Part shown: positions 59,521 to 64,000 of the stretch, in pieces
Position numbering within the stretch: the stretch's first letter is position 1
Layout: each line of letters opens with the position of its first letter
Made by a program: the position numbers and the translations under genes
Assembly: GCA_037074705.1 (NCBI GenBank)
Contig: CM073590.1
Location: forward strand, 136,357,600 to 136,421,599
Length of the DNA: 64,000 bases
Source: Zhengitettix transpicula
Taxonomy: Eukaryota > Arthropoda > Insecta > Orthoptera > Tetrigidae
Direction: 5' to 3'
The notes under the pieces: generated by a model
Databases searched by the model: none
Seen by the model: the letters and a program-made list of their open reading frames with translations, nothing else
Told to the model about the DNA's origin: nothing

Positions 59521-59772
59521 TAAAGGTGTAGACAGCCTATATATAGGGTAATCCACATAGTGGCAACTTCCCTCTTATAGCATAGGAAAGGGAGTGAAAG
59601 GGGGAATGCGGAAAGGTAGAGGAAGGGAGCCATGGGTTAACTAGGGCCCTGGGGCTAAGGTTTAAGAATCCTACCCGGAAATTCGCCTAAAAGTGATGCA
59701 GGGAAAATCCCAGAAAATCCTGCATCAGGTTGGTCGGGTATTTGGTACTTGTCCCACGCCCATCCGATGGCG
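59521..59772 (-). mobile_element. RX retroposon copy 14 (subfamily B), first of a tandem of four
   Basis: AGGTGTAGACAGCCTATATA at the left marks subfamily B. It runs to CCCATCCGATGGCG and is cut there by the T-tract of copy 15. Confidence 0.93.
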
Positions 59773-60290
59773 TTTTTTTTAGGGCAACAGGCTACTTGAG
59801 GGTAATCCACATTGGGCAACTCCCCTTTAATAGCATAGGAAGGGATTTGAAAGGGGGCATGCGGAAGGGTAGAGGAAGGTAGCCAAGGGTTAACTAGGGC
59901 CCCCGGGCTATATTTTAAGGATCCTACCTGGCATTCGCCTAAAGAAATGCAGGGAAAACCTTAGAAAAACCTGCATCAGGTAGATCGGGCATTGGGTACT
60001 TGTCCCACGCCCTTCCGATGACGGGAGAGGGGTTTGCTGTGGGGACGCAGCTTACCCCTCGCCATGCCTTGGCCTGTTTAGGAGGCAGCTGGCCGACTAT
60101 TCCAATAGGAATAGCGGACAACTCTTGCTGTATGCCCAAGGTCTGCGACCCCGGAACATACACCTCTCAAAACAGACCGAGGTGCCTCGGCATGTGGGAA
60201 CCTTAGTTCAAAAAAACCAGAGAGATGTGAGAGCATCCCCAAAGGTAGCCCCCGCCAGAGCTCTCTGGTTGACCTACTCCTTCGATGGCG
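59773..60290 (-). mobile_element. RX retroposon copy 15 (subfamily A, near full length)
   Basis: T8, AGGGCAACAGGCTACTTGAGG, to GCCAGAGCTCTCTGG and TTCGATGGCGG. CGATGGCG occurs on both sides (59765-59772 and near 60282-60290), fitting a target duplication created by insertion into copy 14. Confidence 0.93.
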
Positions 60291-60566
60291 GTTTTTTTTT
60301 TTTTTTTTTAGGGCAACAGGCTACATGAGGGTAATCCACTTAGGGCAACTCCCCTTTAATAGCATAGGAAGGGATTTGAAAGGGGGGATGCGGAAGGGTA
60401 GAGGAAGGTAGCCAAGGGTTAACTAGGGCCCCCGGGCTATATTTTAAGGATCCTACCCGGCATTCGCCTAAAGGAATGCAGGGAAAACCTTAGAAAAACC
60501 TGCATCGGGTAGGTCGGGCATTGGGTACTTGTTCCACGCCCTTCCGATAGCGGGAGAAGAGTTTGC
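60291..60566 (-). mobile_element. RX retroposon copy 16 (short form)
   Basis: T17 tract, then AGGGCAACAGGCTACATGAGG and the subfamily A 3' half, ending at AAGAGTTTGC. It is about 98% identical to copy 17 by eye. Confidence 0.95.
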
Positions 60567-60838
60567 TTTTTTTTTTTTAGGGCAATAGGCTACATGAGGG
60601 TAATTCACTTAGGGCAACTCCCCTTTAATAGCATAGGAAGGGATTTGAAAGGGGGGATGCGGAAGGGTAGAGGAAGGTAGCCAAGGGTTAACTAGGGCCC
60701 CCGGGCTATATTTTAAGGATCCTACCCGGCATTCGCCTAAAGGAATGCAGGGAAAACCTTAGAAAAACCTGCATCGGGTAGGTCGGGCATTGGGTACTTG
60801 TCCCACGCCCTTCCGATAGCGGGAGAGGAGTTTGCTGT
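60567..60838 (-). mobile_element. RX retroposon copy 17 (short form)
   Basis: T11 tract joined directly to the 5' limit of copy 16, then AGGGCAATAGGCTACATGAGG through GAGGAGTTTGCTGTG. It ends the head-to-tail array. Confidence 0.95.
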
Positions 60839-61040
60839 GAGAAGTAGCGATATATAAATTTACAACTACGCAAAGAGACCGTGGGAAACTGAGTCGTGAT
60901 GATGGAACTGCGAGAAAGGACGTCTACCGACCATGGAACAAACATAGTAGATGTGCTTACTCTTAGACTGTGACCTGCTGATGTCAGCTCAAGCTGGGAG
61001 TTGCATTGCGGGATATCGCGGGGCGTACTACACCAAATGG
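60839..61040. other. GC-richer block at the 5' junction of retroposon copy 17
   Basis: Minus strand includes ACGACTCAGTTTCCCACGG, where TCAGTT resembles an arthropod initiator. No coding frame recognised; could be host promoter or another repeat. Confidence 0.25.
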
Positions 61041-64000
61041 ATATGCCTAAAATTAAGTTTTTCTAGTATATGTTTGAAAAAAATTGAACAATGAAGTCAT
61101 TGAACTAAATGCAGAAAACTAAAATAAACTGCAATAAGTGCAGGAAGATAATAATTATACTGATTCGTTGTATAGAGATGTAAAAATATAAGACAGTGAT
61201 CAAAAGTTACATTAAAATGAATACTCATATGGCAAATTGATATTTACTATGTCCGTATTATTAATATTGTATAACATATTTGTATTACTAAACTTGAACC
61301 ATCAAAAATACAAATTTTGGGCGTTAAACAGTCTAACGTTATATGGCAATTCTGCAATGATGTTAGTCTGAGATCTGTCTACCGCACGTCGTATCAGCGG
61401 CGAATTAAATTTACGTAAATTGAACTCAAATGTTTATACCAAACTTTCGTCGCTGCACTCAAAATTTCAAAATTAATATTAGAAAAAATTGTAGAGCAGG
61501 CAAAATTAAATAAACGTAAATAATTAATATGTCATCAATAAAATTATTTAATATATAATAATACCTTTAAATTAAATTCTCGTATAGGGAAGACGTTCTT
61601 TACGAATTCTGAATACCTTATTTATATAATAACAGACAATATCTACTTACCTAAAGTATAGCTCTAATATTAAGTATTAATATCCCTAAAAGACTACTAA
61701 CAACAAATTTATTTCAATACTTCATTTTAAGAATTATTAAGGGTAATTTTAATTGTATGACACCAATACGTTTTAAATCATAATTAAATCTCTACTTACA
61801 TTTATGGGAAGATGTCAACACACTAACCTCATATTTCATTCCCTTGTTTTGTAATTTGGGGCAACGTCAGCTGATTTTATTAAAGAATTCCTCAGGTACA
61901 GAAAATCGTTGCGGCTTTTCAAAGAAATGGGTGATTAAAACCAAGTCGTGTAGTTGTTAAAGGAAAGAAAAACCTATCAGCCTCAACATTGACGAAAGGA
62001 ACATGTATCCTGATTAGCGCGATGTAATTTTCTCTAAGGAACATTCTTTTTTTTTACGTCGTATAATGGGCCGGTACGTCTTCAGATCTTAGGACACTAT
62101 ACAATCCGCAATACACGGCTGACTGAATGCGTTCCAGTCATGTCACTGGCATCGGTATGCTCCGCAAAACCTTACTCCAAAGTTCAACGTACAATGTATA
62201 CATTATGCTATCTCGATGGGTTCCTTCCTGAATTTCGTCGGATAGACCTATATTCAATGAGTCATAAGAAATTGAATATGAAACATCACAGATACATCTT
62301 CAATTTTTGACTGCTGTTTCGCACTTTCTGGTTTGACAAATGTTAATGCTTTACTTTTTCAAGTAGACTACGGAATATCCTCATTATGAATCTTGGCACG
62401 TAAAAGAAATGTTTTATTCTTTTATAGTTACAAAATTTGAACTAAACGGCGAATATATTGAAGATAAAAAACAATTATTGTATAGTATGTATTATTAAAT
62501 GGTTTTATTCCCATGATAATTTAATTATATCGATAAATTGGGAAATGTTAAAACAGAATATGGTTAAAACGTATATACACTTTACATAATCTGAAATTTT
62601 GTTAAATTAAAAAATAAATAGTACGATCTATATGTAAATACTCAGAATTTGAGACGGTAACACTCATGTTTTAATCGCTGAAACTCATTTTACCATAAAT
62701 TTATCTCCAGAATTATGCAATAATTTTCTTTGTCCACTTTCATTCTAATGTCCTTAGAAATAGACTGATCTCTCTCAATTTATGAATTATTGAAATCGTC
62801 TAAATCATACAGACGTGTGTGGATTCTTCATTTTTATATCACATTATTTACCTGTTTCGTTTTACTTTCGTTTTTTTATGTAGAAGATTATGGGCAAAGG
62901 TTTCCTGAAGTACATTTTTGAATCAGAGGTTTTTTAAATTAAAATATTACTCGAAATGAATTATTATTGAACAATTGAATACTAGTGAAGCGTCTCAGGT
63001 TGAAGTCACAATGTAATCCTATAGAAACACTAAAAATGTCGTCCACTAGTTGGGCTTATTATAAATCAAAAGAACGGGTGTTATATTCTGTAACCGTTAC
63101 ACTCCATTGAAATATATAACTTCAAGCTGTTATTTATAGTACAAATGAGCGACTACACCACGGAATATTATAGAAAAGGTTACAGATCTTATAGAGTATT
63201 AAAATACTTTTACAGATTAAAATATCTCCATATTACAAACTTTAAAGTAATTTTAAACTTAAATGTTTAAACTTTGAAAGCGTATATAGCCTTTTGGAAT
63301 TGTTTACGTGAACTCATATCTTGGTAAAAAGTTCTTCTAGTCTCAAAGGAACTCATTCTGTAGTAAATTATAATATTTTTATAGTTTTTTAATTTTTTCT
63401 CCTAATTTGAGGGTTAATGCCCAATTTTAGATTTTTTTAATATATTTATATTCATACATAAAACCAAATAAAACTTCATTGCATATAATAGATACTATGG
63501 AAGAAAATGTCTAAAAAGGTAATTTTAGAGTAATGATATTGTCTTGACTGTTCGTCAAACAAACGTGGTCTCATATCACTTTAAACGAATAAAACATAAA
63601 TCTTCCTTTTCTCGATAGAACGCATATATTTTGAAATACGTGCATTGGTGACAAAGCCACGTTCCACACATATTTAAGCATACCACGTGATATCTCGTAT
63701 TGAGTTTATGTTGGTGACAGGACTGTAGCACCGCGATCGCGATACTTGATAATCCGAGGAAGATGCGTAACCTAGATTCTGTGTTAGAGGTTAAGGACAG
63801 AACGAGAACAAGATTCAGAATGCGTGTATCAACACTTTTTTCTATGGTAATATTCTACGAAGTGTTTTTTGTTCACGATGTAAACTAAGAACTATACTTT
63901 GCTATTAATTAACAATAGTTGTTCGTTTCACCCGCAAATTGATAAAGATACCCAGAAATATTACCCGTACTCTAAGTTTACTATCATTCACCGCTTTCTA
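61041..64000. other. AT-rich stretch, nothing recognised
   Basis: About 3 kb without a supportable gene. Slightly GC-richer patches near 62060-62250 and 63700-63830 have only short frames. Confidence 0.45.

Noticed and set aside
1..64000. CRISPR arrays, rRNA, operons or bacterial-type regulation
   Set aside because: No regularly spaced repeats, ribosomal motifs or compact gene clusters; the window is eukaryotic in every respect.

Overview
This window looks like insect genomic DNA. It is AT-rich, with spliced GT-AG genes, very long introns, (AT)n microsatellites, and fossils of mariner, Penelope-like, LINE and hAT elements. The low gene density suggests a large genome, perhaps a polyneopteran such as a cockroach, termite or stick insect. 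That placement is inference; no sequence here fixes the species.

Layout. The only host gene I can support is a secreted trypsin-like serine protease on the minus strand. It is read from an unusually small first exon (signal peptide, 13784-13844) across a 10.9-kb intron to exon 2 (activation site and catalytic His, 2751-2922) and exon 3 (catalytic Asp, 400-605). The catalytic-Ser part lies beyond the left edge. The splice phases match exactly (1+2 nt, then 2+1 nt), which ties the distant exons together. The rest of the window is transposon debris in anonymous AT-rich DNA.

The dominant feature is a family of about 530-bp poly(A) retroposons, here called RX, with 19 recognised copies on both strands. 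One complete copy has a perfect 11-bp target duplication (18599-19153). One copy is nested inside an older copy (20040-20680). Four copies lie head to tail at 59521-60838. Two 3'-end subfamilies (A and B) can be told apart. RX shows no convincing coding capacity.

Other elements are: Penelope-like remnants (GIY-YIG end at 26740-27265, reverse transcriptase at 55811-56600); a set of inverted repeats and stem-loops ending in GAAAC that look Penelope-associated and somewhat like hammerhead ribozymes (3549-3678, 8415-8600, 25717-26008, 52691-52770); three mariner fossils (22999, 35425, 54425); three LINE fragments (29531, 34668, 42605); a 609-bp foldback element (10819-11427); an 827-bp hAT-like element with an 8-bp target duplication (47357-48183); and a broken copy of a repetitive invertebrate protein family (4225-4700).

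Several GC-richer blocks (4870, 28690, 32040, 33160, 37200, 51800, 53402, 58870, 60839) remain unexplained. They could be exons, promoters or unrecognised repeats. No rRNA, tRNA, CRISPR or bacterial-type signals were found.
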